NCBI GenBank assembly: GCA_025463135.1
Contig: JAOAPY010000005.1
Coordinates: 62,001-126,000 of the forward strand
Source of the DNA: Acidobacteriota bacterium
Lineage (GTDB): Bacteria > Acidobacteriota > Blastocatellia > Pyrinomonadales > Pyrinomonadaceae
Direction of reading: 5' to 3'
Length of the DNA stretch: 64,000 nt
How positions within the stretch are numbered: position 1 is the stretch's first letter; each line of letters starts with the position of its first letter. The translations under genes were made by a program, and so were the position numbers. Below the pieces are notes generated by a model. The model did no database searches. It had not been told where the DNA came from and worked only from the letters and a program-made list of their open reading frames with translations. Positions 36,879 through 44,621 of the stretch are shown here, in pieces.

Positions 36879-36910
36879 ATTGTTCGCGGGTTTGTCTACT
36901 CAATGCCAAG

Positions 36911-36942
36911 CCATTTCCCATGTCATGACATATGGAAAATGG
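36911..36942. terminator. Stem-loop between convergent genes
   Basis: CCATTTCCCATGTCA pairs with TGACATATGGAAAATGG with small bulges. There is no T-run, so it could be a bidirectional terminator or another palindrome. Confidence 0.4.
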
Positions 36943-36971
36943 TTCTGCCTAATCAGCTTTGAAACATCGTT

Positions 36972-37364
36972 TCAATCCGGCACACTGCCCGCCAGGATTT
37001 TTGTCTTTCTTCGATTCTCATCCATCGCCACATAAACCACTTCGGCGTCGGTAACAAGTATTCGTTCGCGTGACACTCCGATTCTTTCTGCTTCAACCAC
37101 AACTCTTACAGTGATCGAAGTCGTGCCGATGCGCACTGTCTCAGCATAGAAGCTAACGAGGTCGCCAACCAATACTGGTTTGTGAAAGATAACCTCACGC
37201 ATAGCTATGGTTACAAAACGCGGCATCCCGGTACGTCTATGCGCCTCAATGGCTCCTGCCATATCGATGTAACTCAGGATGACTCCCCCAAAGACGGTGC
37301 CCTGCGAGTTGGTGTCGCGAGGCAATAGGGTGATGCGAATCGCCGGATCTGTATAAGAATTCAT
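36972..37364 (-). CDS. Acyl-CoA thioesterase, hotdog fold (YciA-like)
   Basis: 130 residues. The catalytic segment MPRDTNSQGTVFGGVILSYID is present here as LLPRDTNSQGTVFGG, followed by the central helix DMAGAIEAHR and the strand FHKPVLVGDLVSFYAE. YciA-type enzymes hydrolyse a broad range of acyl-CoAs to free CoA. The protein is cytoplasmic and would act alongside the acyl-CoA genes at 43-45 kb, though it is not in an operon with them. Confidence 0.9.
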   Translation of the reverse strand: MNSYTDPAIRITLLPRDTNSQGTVFGGVILSYIDMAGAIEAHRRTGMPRFVTIAMREVIFHKPVLVGDLVSFYAETVRIGTTSITVRVVVEAERIGVSRERILVTDAEVVYVAMDENRRKTKILAGSVPD

Positions 37365-37413
37365 GAGGCTATCGTAATGGAAGGGTAGTCAGTTGTCAGT
37401 AACGGTGGTCAGC

Positions 37414-37593
37414 AGTCAGTGGTCAGTAGTCCGGGGTGGTCAGTTCGCGGCTCTGCGCCGCACAGTGCGGTGAGGCTCTGCCGGCTCTGCCTTACCGTGG
37501 CGTCCTGTGGGGGGTTGAGTATGCCTCAAAGCTTCAGTCGGGCGTAGCCTCGCGAATTGGCGATCCCGGACAACTAACTACTGACCACTGACT
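37414..37593. repeat. 180-bp element with 17-bp perfect terminal inverted repeats
   Basis: AGTCAGTGGTCAGTAGT at 37414-37430 is exactly matched in inverse at 37577-37593. Irregular GTCAGT units continue to its left. The interior has GC-rich hairpins and no gene. It ends inside the stop codon of the small membrane protein that follows. Confidence 0.7.
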
Positions 37594-37822
37594 ATCTTTT
37601 AGTGTGTGGCCAATTGATGGAAATGATCTGGGCTGTGGGCGGCTTCTTTTCACGCAGGCGCAATCGGATCACGGTAAACGCCACGCCCGCTCCGACCGCC
37701 AAAACAAATCCCACCAGCAACAGCGTACCCAGATCCTTGAAATCCGAGGTTTCGCCCTGCAGAAAGGAATTCATTGCGATGAGGATAAGCTGGCCGGCAA
37801 TTAACTTGGTAGTTGCTAACAT
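37592..37822 (-). CDS. Small single-pass membrane protein
   Basis: About 76 residues. The ATG at 37822 follows AGGAGATG. Residues 10-26 are mildly hydrophobic and residues 35-58 (LGTLLLVGFVLAVGAGVAFTVIRLRL) form a transmembrane helix with a positive tail. No family is recognised. The last codons run into the terminal repeat of the adjacent element, so the C-terminus may have been altered by it. Confidence 0.65.
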   Translation of the reverse strand: MLATTKLIAGQLILIAMNSFLQGETSDFKDLGTLLLVGFVLAVGAGVAFTVIRLRLREKKPPTAQIISINWPHTKR

Positions 37823-37928
37823 CACATCTCCTGAAGTCAAAAGGTACTACGCAGCCAGCGCGCATTTAGACACCAGAAGATTGGCCTTTGTTCCGCGATG
37901 GTAGAAGTCAAGTACTCACTCACAACTA

Positions 37929-37950
37929 ATTACTGATTACTGATTACTGA
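37929..37950. repeat. Heptamer tandem repeat ATTACTG
   Basis: Three copies of a 7-base unit lie upstream of the flavin monooxygenase gene. Other 7-base tandem repeats lie at 45.4 and 62.3 kb. Confidence 0.7.
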
Positions 37951-38010
37951 CAAAACAGACTATGCCGAATTAAGTTCCCGCCGGAGTTTGGTGGTGCTAA
38001 ATTAGCGGTT

Positions 38011-39564
38011 ATGTCGATACCGAATAAGACGGACGTAATCATTGTCGGGAGCGGCCCGACGGGTCTCTCGCTAGCCTGCCAGTTAATCCGCTACGGAATT
38101 GATTTTGTAGTCATCGACAAGAACCTGGGCATAACTCCATACTCCAAAGCACTCGGCGTTCACGCCCGCACACTTGAAATCTACGAACAACTCGATCTGG
38201 CAAAGCAGGCTCTTGAGCGCGGCACTATTGCGGGAAAAGTCCGGCTGCTCGAAGGCGGAGAGATAATCGGCGAAGTCGATCTCTCGAACATTGGAGCGGG
38301 TCTAAGCGCCTTCCCCTTCATGCTGGTCCTGGAACAGAGCGAGAACGAACGATTGCTTTATCAATATCTCGTGGCGCACGGCCGCAAAGTCTTCTGGCAA
38401 ACCGAACTTGAAAGTCTTTCTCAGGATGCCGCCGGTGTAACGGCGAACGTAAAGAACAATGAAGGCGAGTCCCAGACCATCGCCGGGAAATACCTGGTTG
38501 GCTGTGACGGACCAAGGAGTCCGGTGCGACGTACGCTCGGTCTTTCTTTTGAGGGCAGTACGTTTGAACGTTTGTTCTATGTGGCCGACGTGCGGATTGA
38601 CTGGAAGTTCAGTCAAGACGCCCTGCATGTATGTCTGTCGCGTAACGCGGTCGTTGCTTTCTTTCCCATGCCCGGCCAACAGCGTTGGCGCATTGTCGGC
38701 GCCTTCCCCGAAGGACACGATAAGGAGGAGGGCGAAGTTCTTTACGAAGAAATTGAAGCGCGCATCAAGGAAGAGGCCGAACTCGAACTCGACATCACCC
38801 GCGTCGATTGGTTTTCTACTTATAAAGTCCATGTGCGGCACGTCGAAAACTTTTCTTCCGGACGCTGCTTTCTTGCCGGGGATTCGGCGCACATACACAC
38901 TCCGGCCGGTGGTCAGGGCATGAATACGGGAATCCAGGATGCATACAACCTGGCCTGGAAGCTGGCGCTCGTGCTTAAAGGTGCTGCTGCCGATCGAATT
39001 CTGGATACTTACAACGAGGAGCGGCTGCCCAATGCGAAAAGGCTGTTACAGACCACGGACAGGATGTTCAATCTCGCTGCCGGCACGGATTGGCTGCTGA
39101 ATGTGATTCGCACCACGGTGTTCCCGCCCATGGCGAAATTTATTCTCAGCTTTGACGCGATCAAGAAAAGGTTCTTCCCCTTGATCTCACAGATTGGCAT
39201 CACTTATCGGGGGAGTTCCCTAAGTGAGCACGATGGCGATGAAGACTTTGCCGTCAAAGCAGGAGATCGAATGCCCTACTTCCTGCTGGACGGCAAGAGT
39301 GTTTATGATCGGCTGCGTGAACCGAAGTTCCACCTGCTCACTTTTTCGGACAGCGAACGTGATTACCAACCCCAAACCGAAATCGTTGCCGCGGTTCCGA
39401 TCGATAGCCACGTTATTCCTCTCTCACCGCACGTGGCGGAAGTCTTCGGCGTGGACCGATCTTTCAACTTGCTGTTAAGACCGGATAACTATATTGCTTT
39501 TATCTCCTCTGACATTTCGCCTGCTCGATTGGCAACCTATTTGAAAGAGATCAAGAGGGCTTAG
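38011..39564 (+). CDS. FAD-dependent monooxygenase (PheA/TfdB or UbiH-like class A)
   Basis: 517 residues. Dinucleotide-binding motif VIIVGSGPTGLSLAC is at the N-terminus, the DG motif in GCDGPRSPVRRTLG and the second FAD motif in FLAGDSAHIHTPAGGQGMNTGIQDAYNL. The C-terminal thioredoxin-like domain of PheA/TfdB proteins follows (LLTFSDSERDYQPQTE). Such enzymes hydroxylate aromatic rings or related compounds using NAD(P)H and oxygen, and the substrate is not evident. It stands alone between repeats. No Shine-Dalgarno is obvious. Confidence 0.9.
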   Translation: MSIPNKTDVIIVGSGPTGLSLACQLIRYGIDFVVIDKNLGITPYSKALGVHARTLEIYEQLDLAKQALERGTIAGKVRLLEGGEIIGEVDLSNIGAGLSAFPFMLVLEQSENERLLYQYLVAHGRKVFWQTELESLSQDAAGVTANVKNNEGESQTIAGKYLVGCDGPRSPVRRTLGLSFEGSTFERLFYVADVRIDWKFSQDALHVCLSRNAVVAFFPMPGQQRWRIVGAFPEGHDKEEGEVLYEEIEARIKEEAELELDITRVDWFSTYKVHVRHVENFSSGRCFLAGDSAHIHTPAGGQGMNTGIQDAYNLAWKLALVLKGAAADRILDTYNEERLPNAKRLLQTTDRMFNLAAGTDWLLNVIRTTVFPPMAKFILSFDAIKKRFFPLISQIGITYRGSSLSEHDGDEDFAVKAGDRMPYFLLDGKSVYDRLREPKFHLLTFSDSERDYQPQTEIVAAVPIDSHVIPLSPHVAEVFGVDRSFNLLLRPDNYIAFISSDISPARLATYLKEIKRA

Positions 39565-39619
39565 TTGTTAGTGCTGGTTTCAGTTTGATTTCGTAGAGCA
39601 CATTACAGTGAGGGCCAGA

Positions 39620-39735
39620 ACCGGGAGCGGGTAGCGACCGGATCCCGCAGTCAACCCTCTTTCTACGGTTTCTTGAAGAGCTCGAAACAGAGGTTGCGTG
39701 TTGAATGAAGGATCCGGTCGCTTACCGCTCCCGGT
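39620..39735. repeat. 116-bp element with 26-bp terminal inverted repeats (family F)
   Basis: The left end starts ACCGGGAGCGGGTAGCGACC and continues GGATCC. The right end is its reverse complement with one mismatch. The 60-base interior carries no gene. It fills part of the 39565-40043 gap, which otherwise holds only a family E element. Confidence 0.85.
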
Positions 39736-39826
39736 ACTGACCTCATCCCTCAACTCGCACCTCATCGAAGGAAATGAGGTCAGCACCACGCGGGTCGTGA
39801 GGTCCGTCGGATCGGCAGTATGAGGT

Positions 39827-39946
39827 CAGTACCACCACGCGGTAGCGGGTGGGTCTGCTCCCAACAAGATCGTTGGGGACAACCAGATCCTCTCGGCGTT
39901 ATAGCTGCTCCATCACTTACCCACCCGCTACCGCGAGGTGGTACTG
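39827..39946. repeat. 120-bp element with about 28-bp terminal inverted repeats (family E, full copy)
   Basis: The left end reads CAGTACCACCACGCGGTAGC then GGGTGGGT. The right end mirrors it, ACCCACCCGCTACCGC to GTGGTACTG. It is the most complete family E copy. The partial copies at 5.2, 34.9 and 44.5 kb keep only one end or a broken pair. Confidence 0.88.
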
Positions 39947-40043
39947 CCTTCATGACACGGTAGTCGGAGTTTCCACACACTCTCTACCGTTCCCGGTTCT
40001 GTAATGAGCGGTTTCGTTTACATGGGCATGGCATGGCTTAAGA

Positions 40044-40319
40044 GTGAAAGGTCTAGTCTTTCTTATCTTCGTCACGATGGTTTTAGCAACACTCGCCGCC
40101 AAAACCTTAACCGTCGTTAAGGAGGGCGAGGCGGTCCTCGTGTTTCGTTTGGGCGAGCTCTCGCGGGTGGCGCGGTCGGGCCATGTCATCGCGTTCCCAT
40201 TCCTTGACCGAGTGGTAAGGGTGAGTCTCGAAGGCATAGTGGGATGGGAGACCATGCCGGACGAAAAGCTGAGAGAGAAACTTCTGGAGCAGCTCAAGCC
40301 AGGGGACGCACCTCGATAG
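40044..40319 (+). CDS. Small SPFH (stomatin/prohibitin)-like membrane protein
   Basis: 91 residues from a GTG start. An N-terminal transmembrane or signal-anchor segment (LVFLIFVTMVLATLAA) is followed by the opening strand block of SPFH/Band 7 proteins: VVKEGEAVLVFRLGELSRVARSGHVIAFPFLDRVVRVSLEG. The remainder of a normal SPFH domain (about 250 residues) is absent, so this is either a natural mini-SPFH protein or a truncated gene. The 3' end overlaps the convergent YCII gene by 26 bases. No Shine-Dalgarno is convincing. Confidence 0.6.
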   Translation: MKGLVFLIFVTMVLATLAAKTLTVVKEGEAVLVFRLGELSRVARSGHVIAFPFLDRVVRVSLEGIVGWETMPDEKLREKLLEQLKPGDAPR

Positions 40320-40635
40320 TTCCAACGCGTGCTGAGGGAATGCGCCGGGCGATTCCAACCGCCTCGTCAAGATCATTGGCTTCGATCAGGAAATAACCGG
40401 CCAGCTGTTCTTTTGTCTCCGCGAACGGGCCGTCGGTCATAAGGCCTTTATCGTCGCGGACTCGTACGCTGGTCGCGGTCGAACTTCCCTGCAACTGAGA
40501 GCCCGCGAGATGTTGGCCGCTTTCGATGATTTCCTGCGTGAGCTGCCGGTACTCTGCATAGATCTTCTGCCGCTCTGGTTCGCCAAGCTGATCCCAGGCC
40601 CGCTCATCGTGATAAATCAGCAGCAGATATTTCAT
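40294..40635 (-). CDS. YCII-related domain protein
   Basis: 113 residues that match the YCII/DGPF group common beside ECF sigma factors: MKYLLLIYHDERAW, then LTQEIIESGQHLAGSQLQ, TDGPFAETKEQLAGYFLIEANDLDEAVGIARRIPSARVGTIEVRPL. The DGPF motif is present. The biochemical role is unknown. No ECF sigma factor gene is adjacent. It is cytoplasmic. Confidence 0.9.
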   Translation of the reverse strand: MKYLLLIYHDERAWDQLGEPERQKIYAEYRQLTQEIIESGQHLAGSQLQGSSTATSVRVRDDKGLMTDGPFAETKEQLAGYFLIEANDLDEAVGIARRIPSARVGTIEVRPLA

Positions 40636-40970
40636 TAATCGCCCTCCGATTTCCGATTGGACTCTGCCTTACAGACTTACGACGGATGAGGCGCCGCAAG
40701 ATCGACAGACAAATTGACACCAAGATTCAAAAAGAAGATTTTAGACGCACATCTTTCGACAGGATTAACAAAGCAGCTGTGAAGAACTAATTGCAGCGAA
40801 TTCCAGATAAGGCCTCGCTTTATGATATCGCCCCGGAAATTAAGCTGGGTCGAAGTCAGGATCGACGGACTGGATGGGCGACCGTATTTCAATTAATGAA
40901 AGCTGGAGTCCTCGAGACAACAAGGCCGCATCTTCAGGCTCGCATTCATCCTTCCGCCTTCATCTTTCTC
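40636..40970. other. Intergenic region, no convincing gene
   Basis: Frames on both strands are short, overlapping and without ribosome binding sites. No repeat family seen elsewhere in the window was recognised. Confidence 0.5.
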
Positions 40971-41723
40971 CTACGGTGCTTTTGCCGCCGCGGCTCTTAG
41001 CATCACCTCTATGTCAACGAAATTCAAACGCCGCGCCCAATCGACGGGTTTGCGCCCGCTCTTGTCCTGATCGTTGACCCGCGCCCCTCTGGCCAACAGG
41101 ATTCGCACGATTTCAACATGGTGGTGGACGACTGCGTCGATGAGCGCGGTCTGACCAGTCTCGGCATGATGAAAATTGGGATTGGCCCCGGCGTCCAGCA
41201 ACACCGTCACCGTTTGGATCCGGCCTTTGTCCACGGCAAAGTTCAATGGTGTGCCGCCCCGCACATCGCGCGCATTAACCTCGGCGCCGCTCGTTAACAA
41301 TGCTTTGACCGTATCGGTCATGCCTCGCCACGAAGCCCAGGTCAAAGCAGTGCGGCCAAGTTTCGTTTTAGCATTTATGTCCGCGCCTCTGGCGATCAGG
41401 AGCTTCGCCGTCTCGGTCTTGCCGGCCATCGCGGCGACCATCAGGACCGTGGATAACTCGTCATCTCTCTTGTCCAGCAGGTTGACACTCATGCCGGCGT
41501 CCAGAAAGCGTTTGACGGTTTCAGTATCTCCCTGGCGCGCGGCTTCGATGAACGTCACTTCATCGTCAGAAAGGCCCTTTTGGTTTTTCTTCTGATCTTT
41601 GTTTTGCACCCTCGCATCGTGAAGAAAATTTTCCAAGCCGCCAGGGTGCGCCACGTTGGCACGCTGGAAGCGTGCGGTCCCAGGGACCACCGCCAGAAAT
41701 ACGACTAACGCCAGTTGGATCAT
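40971..41723 (-). CDS. Exported ankyrin-repeat protein
   Basis: 250 residues. A short hydrophobic signal (MIQLALVVFLAVV) is followed by an unusual stretch VPGTARFQRANVAHPGG, encoded around a GCACGC/GCGTGC palindrome, so this linker is repeat-derived. Five ankyrin repeats fill residues 52-245 (EVTFIEAARQGDTETVKRFLDAG, TVLMVAAMAGKTETAKLLIARGADINAK, TALTWASWRGMTDTVKALL, TPLNFAVDKGRIQTVTVLLDAGANPN, TALIDAVVHHHVEIVRILLARGARVN). It would bind a partner in the periplasm if the signal works. Confidence 0.85.
   Translation of the reverse strand: MIQLALVVFLAVVPGTARFQRANVAHPGGLENFLHDARVQNKDQKKNQKGLSDDEVTFIEAARQGDTETVKRFLDAGMSVNLLDKRDDELSTVLMVAAMAGKTETAKLLIARGADINAKTKLGRTALTWASWRGMTDTVKALLTSGAEVNARDVRGGTPLNFAVDKGRIQTVTVLLDAGANPNFHHAETGQTALIDAVVHHHVEIVRILLARGARVNDQDKSGRKPVDWARRLNFVDIEVMLRAAAAKAP
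41660..41676. repeat. Palindrome inside the ankyrin gene (family H)
   Basis: GCACGCTGGAAGCGTGC has 6-base arms and lies in the coding region just after the signal peptide. It adds codons in frame in a position without ankyrin structure. Confidence 0.55.
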
Positions 41724-41759
41724 GACGTACTCCTTGTAAGTACTACTCCACCCCGATCC

Positions 41760-42872
41760 CTAACACTCATCGAGCGCTGCGGTCGCAGCGGCCACGTTCG
41801 AAATCATCGTGCCGTCGGGCTCGATGATCGTCTTGTGATCGGGCGTAATGTGTTCTCCTTCGATCGTGACTTCATCGCCGGTCGGCATCGCCACTGGAAG
41901 ATGGTCAAGAAAACGCTCGGCGTCGATGGCAGACATGCAACCGGTACCGGCGGCCGTCACCGCCTGGCGATAGACCGAATCCTGCACATCGCCGCACGCA
42001 AACACGCCGGCAATATTGGTCGAGGTTGAGTGCCCGGAGGTCTTGATGTAACCAACCTCATCAATCTCGATCTGGCCTCTAAACAAGTCCGTATTGGGTT
42101 TGTGTCCAATCGCGATGAATACTCCGGCGCAGGGGAACACTTGCTCGGCACCGGTTTGCAAATTCTTCAAGCGCACACCGGTCACGCCGTCTTCCGGCGT
42201 ACCCAGAATTTCTTCGAGAGCGGTATTCCAGACGAATTCAATCTTTTCGTTGGCCAGGGCTTTATCCTGCATGATTTTCGAGGCCCGCAGCTTGGCGCGG
42301 CGATGGACCACATAAACCTTCGCGGCATAGCGGGTCAGAAAAGTAGCTTCTTCCATTGCCGTGTCGCCGCCACCTACAACTACCAGAACCTTATTACGGA
42401 AAGCCGGCAACGGGCCGTCGCAGGTTGCGCAGGCTGAGACGCCGTTGCCCCCGAATCCTTCCGGCGTCTTGGCTTCCCCGGGTACTCCCAACCATTTGGC
42501 CGAAGCGCCGGAAGCAATAATCAGGGTTTGCGCCTTGATAATGTGTTCGTCCGTGTGCAGTGTGAACGGACGTTGGTGCAATTCCACTTTGGTAATCCAG
42601 GCTTCGAGAAATTCGGTGCCGAAGCGTTCGGCCTGCTTGCGAAATTCCTCCATTAACTCAGGTCCCTGAATTCCTTCGGCAAAGCCGGGATAGTTCTCCA
42701 CTTCAGTGGTTATCATTAGCTGGCCGCCGGGGGACGTCTGCTTTACCGCATCTGCGGGTGCGTCGACCAGCAGCGGTGCCAGATTAGCGCGGCCGGTATA
42801 GATTGCCGCCGTCAAACCGGCCGGGCCTGAGCCAATGATCACAACGTCCTTGTGAATCGTCTGTTTCTCCAT
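41760..42872 (-). CDS. trxB: Thioredoxin reductase
   Basis: About 370 residues; AGGTGGAG precedes the ATG. FAD motif VVIIGSGPAGLTAAIYTGRA, active-site VSACATCDGP, NADPH motif VVVGGGDTAMEEATFL and the closing FACGDVQDSVYRQAVTAAGTGC are all present. It reduces thioredoxin using NADPH and would supply the peroxiredoxin and thioredoxin-fold protein encoded near 33 kb. It is longer than the usual 310-320 residues because of a C-terminal tail of about 40 residues of unknown purpose (MPTGDEVTIEGEHITPDHK). Confidence 0.95.
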   Translation of the reverse strand: MEKQTIHKDVVIIGSGPAGLTAAIYTGRANLAPLLVDAPADAVKQTSPGGQLMITTEVENYPGFAEGIQGPELMEEFRKQAERFGTEFLEAWITKVELHQRPFTLHTDEHIIKAQTLIIASGASAKWLGVPGEAKTPEGFGGNGVSACATCDGPLPAFRNKVLVVVGGGDTAMEEATFLTRYAAKVYVVHRRAKLRASKIMQDKALANEKIEFVWNTALEEILGTPEDGVTGVRLKNLQTGAEQVFPCAGVFIAIGHKPNTDLFRGQIEIDEVGYIKTSGHSTSTNIAGVFACGDVQDSVYRQAVTAAGTGCMSAIDAERFLDHLPVAMPTGDEVTIEGEHITPDHKTIIEPDGTMISNVAAATAALDEC

Positions 42873-43041
42873 CAAATTTGCTCCACCTCTCGGGATTCCA
42901 CCTGAAAAAATTGGCGCCTAAATGCTCGCGAGTATAGCCTTTTGGGTAATGCGTATAGTATAACTATTGATATTAAGCTAGTCGAACCAATGCTTTGCTG
43001 ACGTACAAAGCTGGGCCTGAAGGAGAGTTGTCCGCACATCC

Positions 43042-43944
43042 TTGAAAGACACGATCGCCCCCATAGTCGAGAGCATAGCTGTGATCGGAGCCGGCACCAT
43101 GGGACACGGCATCGCCCAGGTTGCCGCAGGCTCGGGTTACCGGGTCATACTGCGCGACGTGGACCGCGAGTCGTTGGCGCGCGGTGTCCAGGCAATCGAG
43201 CGTAACCTGGAAAAAGGAATTAAGCTGGCCAAGCTGACGGAAGCGGACCGCGATGAGACTTTGCAGCGTATTCGCGGCACCACGCGTCTCGAGGATGCGG
43301 CCCAGGCCGATTTGATTATTGAAGCCGCCCCAGAACAATTGGCTTTGAAGCAGCAGCTGGTGCGGGAGCTGGAATCGCTGGCTCAGGGTTCGTTCATCTT
43401 CGCCAGCAACACTTCTTCGCTCTCAATTTCGGAAATCGCGAAGGCTTCGCATCATCCCGCGCGCATCGTGGGTATGCACTTTTTCAACCCGGTCCACATC
43501 ATGCGTCTAGTAGAGATTGTGGTCGGCCAGGAGACCGCTGACGAAACCATCGCAACCGTGCGTGAAGTTGGCCGGCGGCTGAGAAAAGAAACCATTGTGG
43601 TCAAGGACGTGCCCGGCTTTGCTTCCAGCCGTCTGGGCGTAGCCCTGGGGCTTGAGGCAATGCGAATGTTTGAGCAGGGTGTGGCCAGCGCTCCGGACAT
43701 CGATAAAGCGATGGAGCTGGGCTATAACCACCCTATGGGCCCACTGAAGTTGACCGATCTGGTGGGGCTGGATGTGCGTCTGAACATCGCTGAGTACTTG
43801 CATCGTGAGCTTGGTTCTGAGACCTTTCGTCCGCCGCAAGTTTTGCGCCGGCTGGTAGACGAAGGGAAATTGGGCAAAAAGACAGGCGAAGGCTTTTATA
43901 GATGGAATGACGAGACCGCAGATGCGCGCCGCGCATATTCCTGA
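43042..43944 (+). CDS. 3-hydroxyacyl-CoA dehydrogenase (3-hydroxybutyryl-CoA type)
   Basis: 300 residues, single-domain form. The NAD motif is SIAVIGAGTMGHGIAQVAA. The catalytic region is SNTSSLSISEIA, HHPARIVGMHFFNPVHIMRLVEIV with catalytic His-Glu, and VKDVPGFASSRLG. The C-terminal half gives GYNHPMGPLKLTDLVGLDV. It interconverts 3-hydroxyacyl- and 3-oxoacyl-CoA in fatty-acid or butyrate metabolism. The likely start is a TTG, because no ATG or GTG lies between the AAGGAG about 14 bases upstream and the NAD motif; this remains uncertain. An enoyl-CoA hydratase gene lies 700 bases downstream. Confidence 0.9.
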   Translation: MKDTIAPIVESIAVIGAGTMGHGIAQVAAGSGYRVILRDVDRESLARGVQAIERNLEKGIKLAKLTEADRDETLQRIRGTTRLEDAAQADLIIEAAPEQLALKQQLVRELESLAQGSFIFASNTSSLSISEIAKASHHPARIVGMHFFNPVHIMRLVEIVVGQETADETIATVREVGRRLRKETIVVKDVPGFASSRLGVALGLEAMRMFEQGVASAPDIDKAMELGYNHPMGPLKLTDLVGLDVRLNIAEYLHRELGSETFRPPQVLRRLVDEGKLGKKTGEGFYRWNDETADARRAYS

Positions 43945-43965
43945 TAAAGGTTCGGAGCGACTGCA

Positions 43966-44361
43966 TTGCAAACCATGAGCACTCCCTACAACAACGAAGA
44001 GAAACGCTTCGCGCTGCGAATGGCCCTGCGCCTGGCAATCGTCGTGTCCGGCCGCGCCGAAGACGAGTCTGCCTGGAGCGAACCAACCGAGACCGATGAC
44101 ATCTCAACCTCCGGTGCGCTGTTCCATCTCAATCAGAAAGTCACGCGCGGCGAGCGCCTTTACCTGCGCGCGCATCGCCCCGACGGCGGACCCATCGAAG
44201 TGACCGCCGTGGTTGTGCGCGTAGCGCCCGCGGTTTACGGCACCGCTCGCATCGGTGTACAGATCGCCGAACCGACCGAGAACTGGCTGCGACTGTTTGT
44301 CTCGTGGGTCGCGGATGAGCAGGCCGCCGCTCCGGATCCGGATTCGACACCCTCACAATAA
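43966..44361 (+). CDS. PilZ domain protein (cyclic-di-GMP receptor)
   Basis: 131 residues. The cyclic-di-GMP binding elements are RFALRMALR near residue 15 and the DISTSGALF motif near residue 45. The beta-barrel continues through AVVVRVAPAVYGTARIGVQI. A GGAG lies 8 bases before a TTG and 17 before the ATG three codons later, so the start may be the TTG. Its output partner is unknown. It sits between two fatty-acid genes on the same strand, which may be accidental. Confidence 0.85.
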   Translation: MQTMSTPYNNEEKRFALRMALRLAIVVSGRAEDESAWSEPTETDDISTSGALFHLNQKVTRGERLYLRAHRPDGGPIEVTAVVVRVAPAVYGTARIGVQIAEPTENWLRLFVSWVADEQAAAPDPDSTPSQ

Positions 44362-44379
44362 AATCTCAAAAACGCCACT

Positions 44380-44497
44380 GTTTAGAAAGCGGACTTGTCC
44401 GCCCGTTGACCACAATACTCAACTGAACACAATTGGATTCAATTAACTCGCCACTTGACTCGATTGCGACCAGGGCGGACAAGTCCGATTTCTAAAC
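44380..44497. repeat. 118-bp MITE-like element with 25-bp terminal inverted repeats (family D)
   Basis: The ends begin GTTTAGAAAGCGGACTTGTC and continue cGCCC. The right end (44473-44497) is the reverse complement with one mismatch. Each end holds its own small palindrome GGACTTGTCC. The interior has no gene. No target-site duplication was clear. Confidence 0.85.
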
Positions 44498-44506
44498 GAT
44501 TATTGA

Positions 44507-44536
44507 GTGACCCACCCGCTAACGCAGGCAGCACCA
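44507..44536. repeat. Family E end, single
   Basis: GTGACCCACCCGCTAACGCA followed by GGCAGCACCA is the inverted end of a family E element with no partner. Confidence 0.7.
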
Positions 44537-44621
44537 ACAGGAACATCAGATTTGACGATTCGCAGTCTACGCCTTAGGATTTCTCTTCCTCAATTCAATC
44601 TATTACTTCGGGAGCAATTAC

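Noticed and set aside
38302-38898. A 198-codon minus-strand frame inside the flavin monooxygenase gene
   Set aside because: Shadow of the conserved monooxygenase, with no family likeness of its own.
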